Positions 8,932 through 19,009 are shown, numbered from the stretch's first letter. The stretch is 64,000 nucleotides of DNA from Jatrophihabitans sp. (GCA_036399055.1 DASWNX010000004.1:62001-126000); one strand, 5' to 3'. The notes: a model not told the origin generated them from the sequence alone. Numbers and translations: made by a program.

Positions 8932-10444
8932 TGAGCTTCGAACCGACCGACATCGGCTGGCGACTAGGGCGGTCGCGGACCCCTCACGGCGTGGAATTGT
9001 GGTGTCGGTATGACCGGACCACCGGCGTCTACGGCGAGCAGGGCTCGGGCAAAACCCTCGACGTCCTAGCACCGGCGTTGCTCGCGCACCGAGGCGCCGG
9101 AATGGCCACCCTGACGAAGGTGGATGACCTGCTGCTGACGGCTCATAGGCGCCACCGGCCACTCACCCCTGGTGGCCCGCCGCGCCCGATCGCCGTGCTG
9201 GACCCGTTCGGCGCCGCCCCGGGGTTGCCGGAGTTCGTGTGGGACCCGATCGCCGGTTGTGTCGACCCGATCGTCGCCGAGAAGCGAGCGAAGGCGTTCG
9301 CGCCGGAACCGTCACCGGAGCGGTGAGCGGTGGCCGGCAGGACAGCGCGGCCCGGTTCTACGCCGCTGAGACGGCCAAGGTGTTGCAGGGATTCCTGCAC
9401 GCCGCCGCGTTGACTGGGCGCACGCTCGAGCACGTTCTGGAGTGGGTGGCCAATCCCGTCGCGGCGGAGCAGCCCGCCGAGCTACTTCAGCAGCACCCGC
9501 ATGCCGCGAAGTTCTGGGACGGCCTGCTCGCCGGTGCCCTGCACGGCTCGGCCGACACCGTCGGCAACACCGTCACCACCGTCCAGCAGGCGATGTCGCT
9601 GTTCTTCCAACCCGAGATCCGAGCCCGCTGCGTGCCGTCACGTGAGCGGCCGGCGACTGACATCGCCGACCTGATCGCCAAGCAGGGCACGGTGTACCTG
9701 CTCGGTCGGGAAGACCCGTACGCCTCGGCCGCGCCGCTGATGACGGCGGTCGCCGAGCACGTCCTGGACACCGCGCTGGACACCGCGAACAGCTCTCCAT
9801 ACGGGCGGATGACGCCCTGCTTCCTGGCCTGCCTGGACGAGCTGCCCTCCACCACTCCGCTGCCGACGTTGCGGGTGCGGATGGCCAACGAGCGCGCGCT
9901 GGGGCTGTCCTTCATCTACGCCAGCCAGACCTGGAAGCAGATGGTCGTGTCCTACGGCGAGGACGAAGCCCGATCGCTGTTCGGGCTCACCAACAACCTG
10001 GTGATCTTCGGCGGCGGCAAGGACATCCACTTCTACAAGGAGATCTCCGACCTGATCGACGACGTGAGAATAAGCCGCCAGACCATCAGCGACGGCCCCG
10101 GAGGCATCGGCACCTCCCGCTCCGGTGAGGACGTGCGCGTGCTGCGCCCCGGCGACATCCGCCGCATTCCCGAGCGACACGCCCTCGTCGTCGCCGGCAA
10201 CGCCCCGCCCATCATCGCCAAGCTGCGCCGCTGCTTCGACGGCAAGGACGGCCTACTGCTCAAGGCCGAACTGGACGACGCCCGCGCGCTGGTCAACGGC
10301 AACCGGGCCGCAACGTCGGATCTCACCCGGCGAACCGCCGACGCCATCGCCTACGCGCGCCAGCATCGGCTGACACCGTCAGTCATCGCTGAGGACGACC
10401 AACCGCACGGCGGCGTTTCCACCCCAGCGGGGTGGTCCTGGTGA
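8931..10444 (+). pseudogene. TraG/VirD4-type coupling ATPase, frameshifted
   Basis: The 5' frame (8931-9326) carries Walker A in GVYGEQGSGKTLDVL (about residue 34) and the TraG-type segment AVLDPFGAAPGLPEFVWDP. Near 9300 the homologous reading moves to the -1 frame and continues to 10,444. That part holds Walker B (CFLACLDELPSTTPL), SFIYASQTWKQ and the C-terminal TraG/TraD domain. Together they make about 500 residues, a normal coupling protein without its membrane anchor. A single base loss explains the break; whether it is real or a sequencing error cannot be told. The function would be handing substrate DNA to the secretion channel. Confidence 0.75.
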
Positions 10445-11046
10445 TCCTGAACCGATTTCCGCAGCCATCCGGCTCCATTCTGAAAGCCCTGGAGATGTTG
10501 GCGATGCTGCGCGAGGGCGACCCTGAGCAGATGCAAGCCCTGGAAGACCTGTCCGAGCTTCCACGACCGTGGGAGCCGGCGACGTGCCCGGAACACCTGC
10601 GGGCCGCGGTGTGGCGCTGGTGCGACGCGGTCACGGTGTGGCTCAACACCGACTACGCCTGGCGACCAGCTCACCTCATCCCAGCATGCTGGCCACACCA
10701 CCCCCATATCGCCCGTGAGTTGGCGGTGCTGGCCTTTCTGCGCTGGGAGGCCGAAGAGGCGACCGGTCCGCATCTGCTCGAGGACTGGCAGCGGTACAGC
10801 TATCCGATGTTCTGCGAACGGATGGCCAGCCGGCTCGGCGACAGCACCTGCCGCACCGGCAAGCACCAGGACTGGCCCGCCGAAAGCCGAGTGACCGCTT
10901 ACACCCAACCGGCGGCCAGCGCGGAGCGGCGGGCCGTCCTTGCCGCCGACAGCGATTCATCCACAGATCCGGCTGGCGCCCTACTCAGTACCCGCCGCGG
11001 CGGCATGCTCACCGCTGATCTCTCACCGGAAGGAACCCGCCGATGA
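10441..11046 (+). CDS. DUF4913-like protein of the transfer region
   Basis: The product is 201 residues from GTG 10,441, which overlaps the coupling-protein stop (GTGA). The central part has the pattern VWRWCDAVTVWLN...WCxHHPxxxREL...LRWEAEE...M...C, resembling the DUF4913 family common in actinobacterial conjugative elements and plasmids. The N and C termini are low-complexity. The biochemical role is unknown; placement after the coupling protein suggests a transfer accessory. The family assignment is from pattern memory and is moderate. Confidence 0.5.
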   Translation: MILNRFPQPSGSILKALEMLAMLREGDPEQMQALEDLSELPRPWEPATCPEHLRAAVWRWCDAVTVWLNTDYAWRPAHLIPACWPHHPHIARELAVLAFLRWEAEEATGPHLLEDWQRYSYPMFCERMASRLGDSTCRTGKHQDWPAESRVTAYTQPAASAERRAVLAADSDSSTDPAGALLSTRRGGMLTADLSPEGTRR

Positions 11047-11339
11047 CCAGCCACGCCGACAACCTTGCAATAAAATCAGCTGCGGCGGCGCTGTTCCGAG
11101 CTGCCGCGACCAGTGTCACCGAGCTCGACAACGGCACCCGGCTGCTCTGCCTAGCGGCGTTCGAGCACCTCAATCCGCCCAGCCCACCCGCAACGGTGCC
11201 GACGGAGAACGCCGATGTCGAAGCGTTGATCCGGGCCGCACTCCGATTGCTCGCGACCCTGCCCTCGCAGGAGTTCGACAAGACGGCCATCCTCGACGCC
11301 GCCGCAGCTGGCCGGCGCGCCCTGCTCCACCTGGGCTAG
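11043..11339 (+). CDS. Small hypothetical protein in the transfer operon
   Basis: The 98-residue, mostly helical protein has no motif I recognise. It starts at ATG 11,043 overlapping the previous stop and ends 4 bases before the next start, so it is part of the same transcription unit. Coding is supported by the overlaps and GC-rich third positions. It may be an assembly or regulatory accessory, but nothing in the sequence says so. Confidence 0.5.
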   Translation: MTSHADNLAIKSAAAALFRAAATSVTELDNGTRLLCLAAFEHLNPPSPPATVPTENADVEALIRAALRLLATLPSQEFDKTAILDAAAAGRRALLHLG

Positions 11340-11343
11340 CCTC

Positions 11344-11979
11344 GTGGCCACCTCGATCCATGACCTGCTCGATGCCGCCAACCTCCATGCCACAAAGACG
11401 GACCGCACCCCAGCCGGCCTCGCGGACGCAGCAAGCGCGATCGGACACCTCGGCCGCGCACTGCGGCTGCTAGTCAATGACGGCCTGTCTCAAGACGTCG
11501 GCGGATACCGCGAGCGGTTCGTCTCTGAACTCGCAAACGCCTGCGTCGCCGTGGCAGGTGATGCTGCCTTCAGCGGTGCACCGCTCAGCCTGCTCTGCGG
11601 CGCCGCCGCCGACCTCGTCGGCATCCTGCGCCCGGAATGGAGCCACGCTGGCCGGTGGGCCGCCGCGCTGGCAGTCACTGAAACCGCCAGGCAGGTCGCC
11701 GCCGTACTCAGCGCCGGCGAGCAGCCCACGGCTGGCCCGCAGCTTGCCTACCTGCGCCGGACAACGGTTCTCGTCGAACAGACCGGCGCGATCGAACCCC
11801 CAACCGCCCGGCAGGCATGGCTACTCGACCGGCCGCTGCCATCACCGGTTGCTGCCCACGAAGCAACCCGAGACACGGTCGGCGACGCGATGGTCGCACT
11901 GGCACACCACACCCGGCCTGTCCGCACCCAGCGTCGCGTAGTCCTAACCTCTACAAGCGCGGACCTAGTTCCCGGATGA
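11344..11979 (+). CDS. Hypothetical helical protein, end of the transfer operon
   Basis: The 211-residue, alanine-rich, largely helical protein starts at GTG 11,344. It has no transmembrane helix and no catalytic motif that I can see. Its start, 4 bases after the preceding stop, and same strand make it the last gene of the conjugation operon before the convergent RHS locus. It could be an element-specific accessory; function unknown. Confidence 0.5.
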   Translation: MATSIHDLLDAANLHATKTDRTPAGLADAASAIGHLGRALRLLVNDGLSQDVGGYRERFVSELANACVAVAGDAAFSGAPLSLLCGAAADLVGILRPEWSHAGRWAAALAVTETARQVAAVLSAGEQPTAGPQLAYLRRTTVLVEQTGAIEPPTARQAWLLDRPLPSPVAAHEATRDTVGDAMVALAHHTRPVRTQRRVVLTSTSADLVPG

Positions 11980-12043
11980 CAGCAATGTCAGACGAGCGCT
12001 TATGGTGAGCGTGATGCGAGAAGTTGCCGATGAGGCCGTTCCG

Positions 12044-12421
12044 TCAAGCGGTAGGCAGACCGAGCAGTGAGTTTAGCTCTGCCACCTTCTGACGGACCTG
12101 GTTGACAGTGAATAGTTCTTGGCCCCCGTAGGCAGTCGATAGCCGCATACGACGACGATTGCCGGCAGCGGCTGACCCCAGGTGGAACCCCGCACTACGA
12201 GGCACTTCGTCAATCGCAACGATCGCACCCCTCGGCGCCCACCAGGGTTGGCCACCGGTTACCGCGTCGAACCGCCCAGGCGTGAAAAGCAGTCGCCGTT
12301 CAGTCAGCATAAGCACACCCCCGATGTGCCGCCTCCCACCGTCTTGCGCACGATTCGCCGTAGCCCTCCACAGCACCGTCTCTTGACCCTCAAGTTCAGG
12401 ATCTGGCAGCCACCATCCCAT
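12044..12421 (-). CDS. GRAM/PH-like small protein, candidate immunity partner of the RHS protein
   Basis: The 125-residue soluble protein has the strand-rich pattern of bacterial GRAM/PH-like domains: VLMLTERRLLFTPGRFD followed by IVAIDEVP and an amphipathic C-terminal helix. It lies 18 bases after the stop of the RHS gene on the same strand, with an AAGGAAA site about 10 bases before its ATG, so the two are clearly an operon. In polymorphic toxin loci the gene at this position usually encodes the immunity protein; that is the inference here. No known immunity family was recognised. Confidence 0.55.
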   Translation of the reverse strand: MGWWLPDPELEGQETVLWRATANRAQDGGRRHIGGVLMLTERRLLFTPGRFDAVTGGQPWWAPRGAIVAIDEVPRSAGFHLGSAAAGNRRRMRLSTAYGGQELFTVNQVRQKVAELNSLLGLPTA

Positions 12422-12439
12422 GTCTGAATTTCCTTATTC

Positions 12440-15400
12440 CTAGGGGATCATCCGGGAGACCCAGATGCTCGTGCTGAAGATGGCACGTTGGAACCTGGCC
12501 GCCGCCCTCGCTGACATCCAGGTTGCGGCTCCCGATGACGCGAACGCACCTGCTGCAGCTGCCATGATCACCTGATAGGCATTGACGCGACCGGACTGCG
12601 CCCATTGATGCAATGCGTTCAAAGCGCCCTGCCCAATTGCGCCCGCGATGATCCCGACCAGCCATCCCCAGCCTGGGAGGGCGATTGCAAGCGCCCGCGT
12701 CACCACGCCAAGGCCAACGCTCATTACGGTGTATGCGAGTTTGTTCGCGAGGAGTCCGCGCGCGCAGCGGGCAGAGTATTTCCACCAGTTGCATTGACCA
12801 TTGAGGTCGAACTGGTTGATTGGATTCGCGACGTAGACGTAGGCGTTGTCGTTACCGCCTGCCACCGAGTCAACTGACAGGAATCGCCCTGTGGAAGCGT
12901 TGTAGAGGCGCGATCCCATCAGGGTTACGCCACCAAGTGCATCGGAGGACCGGCTCTGTGCACCGAGCCAGCCGTAGCTGTCTGGTGCGGTGGCGGCCTC
13001 GCGGGGTGCGCCGTATTCGGTGGCCTCGCCGTAGCCGATCGGGCCGGTCGCGGCGGGATCGTCAGTGCTGGTGGCGACGATGTCGCCGTGCAGGTTGGCC
13101 AGTTGCAGGGTGACGGTGCCGGCGTGGTCGACCGTTGCGGCAAGGCCGCCGGTGATGCCGACCAGGTTGCGGGTCCAGCCGGTGCCGGTGCTGGTCCAGG
13201 CGGGTGAGTCGCTGTTGTCGGCGTAGTGGTTGACGCTGGTCGTTCCGGCGGTGTCGGTGGTGTCGGTGATCCGGTTTTGCAGCGGGTCGAGGCCAAAGCC
13301 GAGGGTGCGGCCGCTCTGGGTCTGGCTGGCGACCATGTCGTTGGCGTAGTAGCCGATCGCCAGCGCGCCGGTGGTGGCGGCGTGGCTGCCGATGCCCAGA
13401 GCGTCACCGGCGGGAACCGCACTGGTGCGGCCGAGGGTGTCGTAGCCGTAGCCGGGATTGGTGATCCGGTCGGCGTCATCGAACGTGGAAGTCGTAGTGG
13501 TGCTCGGGGTCGTGGTGGTGACGCAGCCGCCGCCGAGACCGGCCGGGTAGGACTTAAGGTTTTTCCGGTTGGAGGCGTTATCGAGCATGTAGGTGCGGGT
13601 GGTGCAGGTACCGGCCGCAGTGTCCTCGGTCTTGGCGAGCCGTCCAGCGGGGTCGTAGCTGAAGGTTTGCGCTGAGATCGGCGAGGTCTGGGTGGCGGTG
13701 TCGCCCTGGGCGTTGCTGGTCTGGGTGAAGCTCATCCAGGTGGCGCCGGCTTTGGCGTAGGTCAGGGCGGTGGCGATGCCAGCGTTGTCGAATCGGCTGG
13801 TCGCGATCAGGCCGTTGGGATAGGTCTGCGAGGCCACTGCGCCGTCGGCGTTGTAGGCGGCAGTGAAGACGCCGGGCGTGGAGCCGACGCCGACGTCCTG
13901 GACGGTGATCAGGCCGCGGTGCTCGGTGGCCGAGTCGTAGGTGTAGCTGGTGGCGCCCTTGCCGTCGTTGACCGTGGATGGCCGGCCGGACAGGTTATAG
14001 CTGGTGATCGCGGTGCTGCCGGTGGAGTCGGTGTAGCTGGTGGTCCGGCCGAGGGAGTCGTAGGCGGCGCTGACGGTCCTGCCGCCGGCCGCCTGGGTGA
14101 GAGGTAGACCGGTGCCGGTGTCGTAGGTCGTCGTCACGGCTGGCAGGGCGGCGCCACCGGCGACGGTGGGTGTGACGGTGATCGAGTTACCAGTCGGGCG
14201 GCCAGCGTCGTCGTAGCTGGTCGTGGTAGTACGGACGGTGGCACCGGCGGTCCCGATGACGCTGAGCGGCTGGTCGTAGCGGTTGTAGCTGGTGGTGGTG
14301 ACCGGCAGCGGATTGCCGGTAGTCGGTTGTGCGGTCGGGCCGGTCGAGCAGGCCAGCCCTGCCAGGGCAGGTGAGACGCAGGGCCCGGCGCCGGTGGCGG
14401 TGTAGTAGCTGGTGCTGGTCGAGCGGGCGTCGTTACCAGTGGAGCCCGGCAGCCAGGACTGCACGGTCTGGCCGGCGTCGTTGTAGCGGGTGTTGCTGAC
14501 CAGGTCGGTGCCGCCGACGCCGGCGCCGACGGTGGTGGAGGTGGCCTGGCCCAGGTCCCAGCCGGTCTTGCTGCCGCCGACCGCGACCGCGGAGTAGCCG
14601 GTTTTCACGGTGACGCTGTCCCGGTCGGCGCCGGTGGCCAGATCCCAGGCGGCGGAGGTGACGGTGGTCGGCAACCCGAATGGCACCGGGTTGCCGCTGG
14701 CGTCGAGCGGCGCGCCCTGGTCGTAGGTGACGTGCTGGTGGCTTCGCCCGTCGATGGTCGAGCCGTCGGTGAGCGCCACCGGATGGGCCGGGCCGTAGCT
14801 GTCGGTGATCCGTTCGGGGTTGAGCGGGTCATAGACCTGGCTGCTGGACAACAGCGCCGCCCGGGCCGCTGGACTGGTCAGCGCCGTCACGGCCGGGTCG
14901 GTGCTGGCGACCGGGTTCAGCGCATGCGTGCGATTGCGCGGGGTCAGGCTCGAGACGACGTTGCCGTTGGCGTCGTAGCTGGTCGCGCCGTACTGCCAGG
15001 CCCCGGCACCGTAGGCGGCGGTGTTGGTCTCACGGCCGTTGGCGTCGAGGTAGTGCAGGGTGGCGTAGGGCCAGTCAGCCGCGGTAGGCGCGCCGGCCGG
15101 GACCCGGTTGGGCCCGAACACCGCCGTGGCCACGGCCGGCACATTGGCAGTCTGCCCCCAGGCCGCGGCGGCGGTAACGCCGAGCTCGATCGGCGCGCCC
15201 GGCCCCGTGAACGGCACCCCGTAGGCGACGGTGCTGGTCGCAGTCTGGGCCAGCGTGGCGTCATAGCGCGAGACGGTGGCCAGCCGGCCGTTGCTGTCAT
15301 AAGCCATCGTCCAGGGCGCGAGCCCGGGCGGGGTGAGCGAGGCCAACCGGCCGTTTCCGTCGTAGCTGTAAGCGGTCTTCAGGTTCGGGGTGATCCTCGG

Positions 15401-17821
15401 GTCATAGGCGCCGGCCAGCCAGCCGGCGCTGTCGTAGTCATAGGCCGCGACCGGCACCGCGGTCATCGCCGCAGTCGTCGGGTCGAAGGTGTGGAACACC
15501 ACCGACCGCAGCCGGCTAACGCTCGCTCCGTCAACCGGAACCGTGCCGTAGGTCAGGGTCAGGCTGCGACAACCCGGTGTGGTGTCCGGGCTGGCACAGC
15601 TCACCCCGGCAGGCACCGCGCCGAGGATCCGGGTTACCCGGCCGCCAGCGTCCCGGGTGAAACTGGTCAAGCTGCCGGAGCTGGCCTCGACCACCCGGTC
15701 GACGCCCCAGGCGTTCGCGGCGGTGTTGCGAAGCCATACCGTGGTGGCGCCGTCGGCGTCCAGCAGACGGACCTCGCTCGCGCTGAGCTTGGTTATCGCC
15801 GCGCCGTCGGCGGCGGCGTCATCGACGCCGGTATAGCTGACGGGGTAGCTGCCGGTCGGGCTGGTCGCCTGATACAGGCTGACATCGCCGTCGCTGCCTT
15901 CGAGACTGAGGTAGCCGTCACTGCTGTGATCGACCAACGTGAGGTCGGCCGCGCCGGCATCCGTGCCGGGTAGCGACGCCGACCAGCCAGGGCCGAACAC
16001 CCCCGTGGCGTCAGCCCGTTCGCCGGCCGGGGCGAGGGTGCTCAGGCTGCGCCCGATCGACAGCGAGCCCTGATACGTCGGTACCGACACGTCCGCGGCG
16101 CTGACCTGGTAGTCCCCGGTCAGCAGCGACACGCTGCCCGGCCCGACCGCCTCGACAGCGTAGGAGTCGCCCAAAGCGTGGCTGGCCAGCTGCACCGTCG
16201 AGGCCATCGAGCACACTGGGTTCGGATCACTGGCCGAGGACCCGAAGCAGGCCTGCACCTGCACCAGCTGATCACCGTGATTCAGCGTCGCCCCGACGTC
16301 CCAGGTGTAGGGCGCGAATACCGCCGGGCTGCCGCTCCGCTGCACCGGCCAGGCCGGATGGGTGTTAGTGCCGGGAACGGTCACCTCCGCCGTCGGGACG
16401 TTGGACCAGCCGCCGGTGACCCCGACCCGGTACTGGTAGGTGACCCAGGCGCCGCCGCCGAACGGATCGGCCTGCAGCGTCAGGCGCTCCTGGATGCGCG
16501 ACTGCCCGGCCGGAATGGCTGCGCCGACCGCGGAGTACCAGCCCTCGACGTCGAGAATGACGTGCACCGGATCGGCGGAGGAGTTGACCAGCAGCACCGT
16601 GCCGTCGCCGGCGCTCGGCACGATCGCCAGGCTGCTGCGGACGTTCGAGCCGGCTGAGAAGTAGACCGAGGCGGCCACCGGAAAGCGCTGATCTCCCGGC
16701 CCCAGCGCTAGGTAGCCAGCATGGGTGCCCGAGTGCGCAATCTGGGCGCTGATGGCCAGCGCGCTGATCCCACTGCCCGGTAACGGCACCCCCGCCACCC
16801 CGCCGACCTGCACCCGCCGGCTGCTGTTGGCCGCCAGCTGGGTGCTCGGCGCGGTCCGCGAGTCATAGGCCCGAGCCGAGGCCGGGGTGAACGCGCCCTT
16901 CGTGCCCGGGGTGGCCGTGTAGTAGCCGACGACGTCGACGATGACGTCGATCGCGGTGCCAGCCGGGCCGATCCAGAGGTTGAACTGGCCGCCGGCGCCC
17001 AGGTCCACAGCCGCGCCCAGGATGGTGGCGGTGTTGGCCAGGTAGTTCAGCGACACGTTCGCCGGCCGGGTCGCGCCGGTCGGGTAGGGGGAGAAGTAGC
17101 CGGCGGTGGCGCTGGTCGAGATGGTGGTCAGCATCAGAAACACCGCCGAGGCGTCGGACGGCACGTTGTGCAGGCCGCCGACCGAGATGGCGGTGGTCGA
17201 GCCGGTGGCCAGCTTGGCCTGCGGCAGCCCGGTCCCGATCCGGGTGTCGACCATCCGGGCCGGGTTGACCGGGACGTAGCCGCCGGGTGTCGGGGCTCCG
17301 TTGCCGGCGGTGTAGTAGCCCTGGATGTGCACCAGCAGCGTCACCGAGGTCTGGGCCAGCACCTGGATCTTGCCGTCCGCGGCCACCGCGACAATGGAGC
17401 TGGCCGAGATCGACCCGCCGCCGCCGGTGTAGGTCAGCGCCGCTATAGGCACCACCGCTGTGCCGTTGGCCGCCACCTTCACCAACCCGGTCGCCGCCGG
17501 GGTCAGCACCGTCACCGACACCTGCACGGAGGAGACACCGGTGGTGGGCACCCCGGCCTGGCCGGCGACCTGCACCTGGTACCAGGTGTTGGCCGCCACC
17601 GGCCCGCTGACGCCGCCAATCCCGGTCCGGGTGTCCAAGACCGAACCCTGAGTCGGCACGAACAACCCAGCAGTTCCGGTGGCGACCGCAGCTCTGGCCG
17701 GACTCACCCGAGGCGACACCGCCAGCTGCACCGCCGACATCAGACCAGCCACCAAGCTCAGCACCACGACTGCTCGCAGCACGCCAGATCCACGCTTCAA
17801 GCCCTGGTCCCCCGCAGTCAA
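12440..17821 (-). CDS. Secreted RHS/YD-repeat polymorphic-toxin-like protein
   Basis: The 1,793-residue protein has an N-terminal signal-like helix (about residues 14-45), then three related beta-rich repeats of about 125 residues starting near 51, 179 and 309 (each with a V/MVDTR or LDTR motif and a closing GYYTA). A large RHS/YD-repeat region follows (YDSAGW, YDGNGR, YDTLGR motifs). The RHS core near 1,620-1,676 contains RLYNASTGRFLSVD and ends in DLNGQ. After the core come about 117 variable residues, hydrophobic and Gly/Ala-rich, possibly membrane-active. RHS shells enclose and deliver C-terminal toxins. The start is TTG 17,821; a GTG at codon 14 is an alternative. It is the longest intact cargo gene of the element. 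Confidence 0.85.
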   Translation of the reverse strand: MTAGDQGLKRGSGVLRAVVVLSLVAGLMSAVQLAVSPRVSPARAAVATGTAGLFVPTQGSVLDTRTGIGGVSGPVAANTWYQVQVAGQAGVPTTGVSSVQVSVTVLTPAATGLVKVAANGTAVVPIAALTYTGGGGSISASSIVAVAADGKIQVLAQTSVTLLVHIQGYYTAGNGAPTPGGYVPVNPARMVDTRIGTGLPQAKLATGSTTAISVGGLHNVPSDASAVFLMLTTISTSATAGYFSPYPTGATRPANVSLNYLANTATILGAAVDLGAGGQFNLWIGPAGTAIDVIVDVVGYYTATPGTKGAFTPASARAYDSRTAPSTQLAANSSRRVQVGGVAGVPLPGSGISALAISAQIAHSGTHAGYLALGPGDQRFPVAASVYFSAGSNVRSSLAIVPSAGDGTVLLVNSSADPVHVILDVEGWYSAVGAAIPAGQSRIQERLTLQADPFGGGAWVTYQYRVGVTGGWSNVPTAEVTVPGTNTHPAWPVQRSGSPAVFAPYTWDVGATLNHGDQLVQVQACFGSSASDPNPVCSMASTVQLASHALGDSYAVEAVGPGSVSLLTGDYQVSAADVSVPTYQGSLSIGRSLSTLAPAGERADATGVFGPGWSASLPGTDAGAADLTLVDHSSDGYLSLEGSDGDVSLYQATSPTGSYPVSYTGVDDAAADGAAITKLSASEVRLLDADGATTVWLRNTAANAWGVDRVVEASSGSLTSFTRDAGGRVTRILGAVPAGVSCASPDTTPGCRSLTLTYGTVPVDGASVSRLRSVVFHTFDPTTAAMTAVPVAAYDYDSAGWLAGAYDPRITPNLKTAYSYDGNGRLASLTPPGLAPWTMAYDSNGRLATVSRYDATLAQTATSTVAYGVPFTGPGAPIELGVTAAAAWGQTANVPAVATAVFGPNRVPAGAPTAADWPYATLHYLDANGRETNTAAYGAGAWQYGATSYDANGNVVSSLTPRNRTHALNPVASTDPAVTALTSPAARAALLSSSQVYDPLNPERITDSYGPAHPVALTDGSTIDGRSHQHVTYDQGAPLDASGNPVPFGLPTTVTSAAWDLATGADRDSVTVKTGYSAVAVGGSKTGWDLGQATSTTVGAGVGGTDLVSNTRYNDAGQTVQSWLPGSTGNDARSTSTSYYTATGAGPCVSPALAGLACSTGPTAQPTTGNPLPVTTTSYNRYDQPLSVIGTAGATVRTTTTSYDDAGRPTGNSITVTPTVAGGAALPAVTTTYDTGTGLPLTQAAGGRTVSAAYDSLGRTTSYTDSTGSTAITSYNLSGRPSTVNDGKGATSYTYDSATEHRGLITVQDVGVGSTPGVFTAAYNADGAVASQTYPNGLIATSRFDNAGIATALTYAKAGATWMSFTQTSNAQGDTATQTSPISAQTFSYDPAGRLAKTEDTAAGTCTTRTYMLDNASNRKNLKSYPAGLGGGCVTTTTPSTTTTSTFDDADRITNPGYGYDTLGRTSAVPAGDALGIGSHAATTGALAIGYYANDMVASQTQSGRTLGFGLDPLQNRITDTTDTAGTTSVNHYADNSDSPAWTSTGTGWTRNLVGITGGLAATVDHAGTVTLQLANLHGDIVATSTDDPAATGPIGYGEATEYGAPREAATAPDSYGWLGAQSRSSDALGGVTLMGSRLYNASTGRFLSVDSVAGGNDNAYVYVANPINQFDLNGQCNWWKYSARCARGLLANKLAYTVMSVGLGVVTRALAIALPGWGWLVGIIAGAIGQGALNALHQWAQSGRVNAYQVIMAAAAGAFASSGAATWMSARAAARFQRAIFSTSIWVSRMIP

Positions 17822-18097
17822 GACAGGCCAATCACACAGGCAACCAGCGCTCTGGGCAAGAATGTTAGGAACAGCAACTTAACACCGTTACAGACGGTTT
17901 GCAGACAGTTCGGACCAATCGCTTTGGACTCACGCGACAGGCACTTCGTCTACCGCAGGGACTACAGCTGATTCCCACCCGCGAGCTTCCACGAACCGCG
18001 CGGCGGGGGCAGGCTGCCTGCTTCCGGAGACAGGCTGCAGCCGCGCTGCGGCTAGCCAGGTTGCCTGCGAGCAGGTACGGCCCGGGTACTGCTACTT

Positions 18098-18352
18098 CTA
18101 GCCAGTTCGCTCGCCGCTGGCAATTGCGGTCACTACCTCGGTGAAGCCGGGCTCTTCCGGCGTTACGCCGCTCTCCTCAAACCTCCGGCGCAGTTCGGCA
18201 TCGACGTCGGCGACCGGCATGCCTGCGTGCGTCGACTCGACCTCCCGCACCAAAGCTCCAACCCGCGCGCTGGCGTCTTCCTTCAGCTGGTCGAATGCGT
18301 CCGACTCACGGACAGCCTTCAGCATGGCTCTCTCGTCAAAAGTGAATGGCAT
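18098..18352 (-). CDS. Small acidic hypothetical protein
   Basis: The 84-residue, strongly charged helical protein (MPFTFDERAML start, many Asp/Glu) has no membrane segment or known motif. Codon use is GC-rich at third positions and the frame is compact. It is separated from the RHS gene by about 280 bp, which probably contain the RHS promoter. It could be a chaperone, antitoxin or regulator, but this is only size-based; no ribosome site stands out. Confidence 0.4.
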   Translation of the reverse strand: MPFTFDERAMLKAVRESDAFDQLKEDASARVGALVREVESTHAGMPVADVDAELRRRFEESGVTPEEPGFTEVVTAIASGERTG

Positions 18353-18781
18353 GCCACCAGTGTGCCTTGGAGGACCGCTCGGAAGGCGACTATCGGTGAT
18401 CCTGTTCTACCGGCTGGTGCAGCGCAATCAACTGCGCACGGTCACGGTCGGCAGGAGCCGGCGAGTACCGCCTACGGCGCTCACCGAGTTTGTGGCGACG
18501 CTAGAGCAGAGAGGAGTCCCTAAAGCAGAGGAGTCCCCAGTGAGCCGTCGTGGCACCAACGGCGCGCGACGTTTGTGCGACGTCGACTTCGCGTCCGAGC
18601 GGCTACACATCCGCCGGCAGTTGCAGCGTTACCAAGGCAGCATGCACTTGCGGGCAGCTAAAACCGAAGACGAAATCGCATCTTTGCCCGATCGTCTGTG
18701 CGCCTGTGGACAGACAGCTGGTTGTCCACGACCTCTGCCGTTCTAACGCGAGCTGGCCCATCGCGTTCAATAGGTTAGGGA

Positions 18782-18831
18782 GGCCGCCCGTGAGGCGGCC
18801 CGGCCAGGTGTTACTAGCACCGGACCGGGCC
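18782..18831 (+). promoter_or_regulatory. Double-hairpin leader, copy 1
   Basis: GGCCGCC-CGTGA-GGCGGCC (18,782-18,800) runs into a 14-bp imperfect stem (18,797-18,810 with 18,818-18,831, 12 of 14 paired) closed by a 7-base loop TTACTAG, then CTTGATCG. The same arrangement recurs before the gene at 19,190. The 430 bp upstream (18,353-18,781) hold no gene I can support. The structure lies about 35 bases before the AGGAG and ATG of the next small gene, so it is probably transcribed as a cis-regulatory leader or acts as an operator. Confidence 0.55.
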
Positions 18832-18865
18832 TTGATCGAACCCTGCGTTCACAGGAGACGACCCG

Positions 18866-19009
18866 ATGACGAAACTACCCAACCCCCAACCCCCACCCGG
18901 CCGCGGTGCCAGCGACGAGTTCGTTCACCCGAACCTGGAGCACCACACCCCGTGGTGGCTTCGCTGCACCGGCGCTATGCGGGCTGACGAACCCAGCGGC
19001 GGGGTGTGA
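18866..19009 (+). CDS. Small hypothetical protein, 47 residues
   Basis: ATG 18,866 follows ACAGGAGACGACCCG, a good ribosome site. The product is Pro-rich at the N terminus and contains HHTPWWLRC. No homologue is recognised. Support comes from the Shine-Dalgarno site and from the structured leader shared with the next gene, including the common ACGACCC(A/G)ATG start context. Confidence 0.45.
   Translation: MTKLPNPQPPPGRGASDEFVHPNLEHHTPWWLRCTGAMRADEPSGGV

Noticed and set aside
14732..15973. Long plus-strand frame opposite the RHS gene
   Set aside because: Gly/Arg-rich translation typical of the antisense of repetitive GC-rich coding DNA; the RHS protein on the other strand has clear domains.
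18141..18987. Overlapping plus-strand frames around 18.1-19.0 kb
   Set aside because: No motifs, poor codon pattern and conflict with the hairpin leader and the small genes there.
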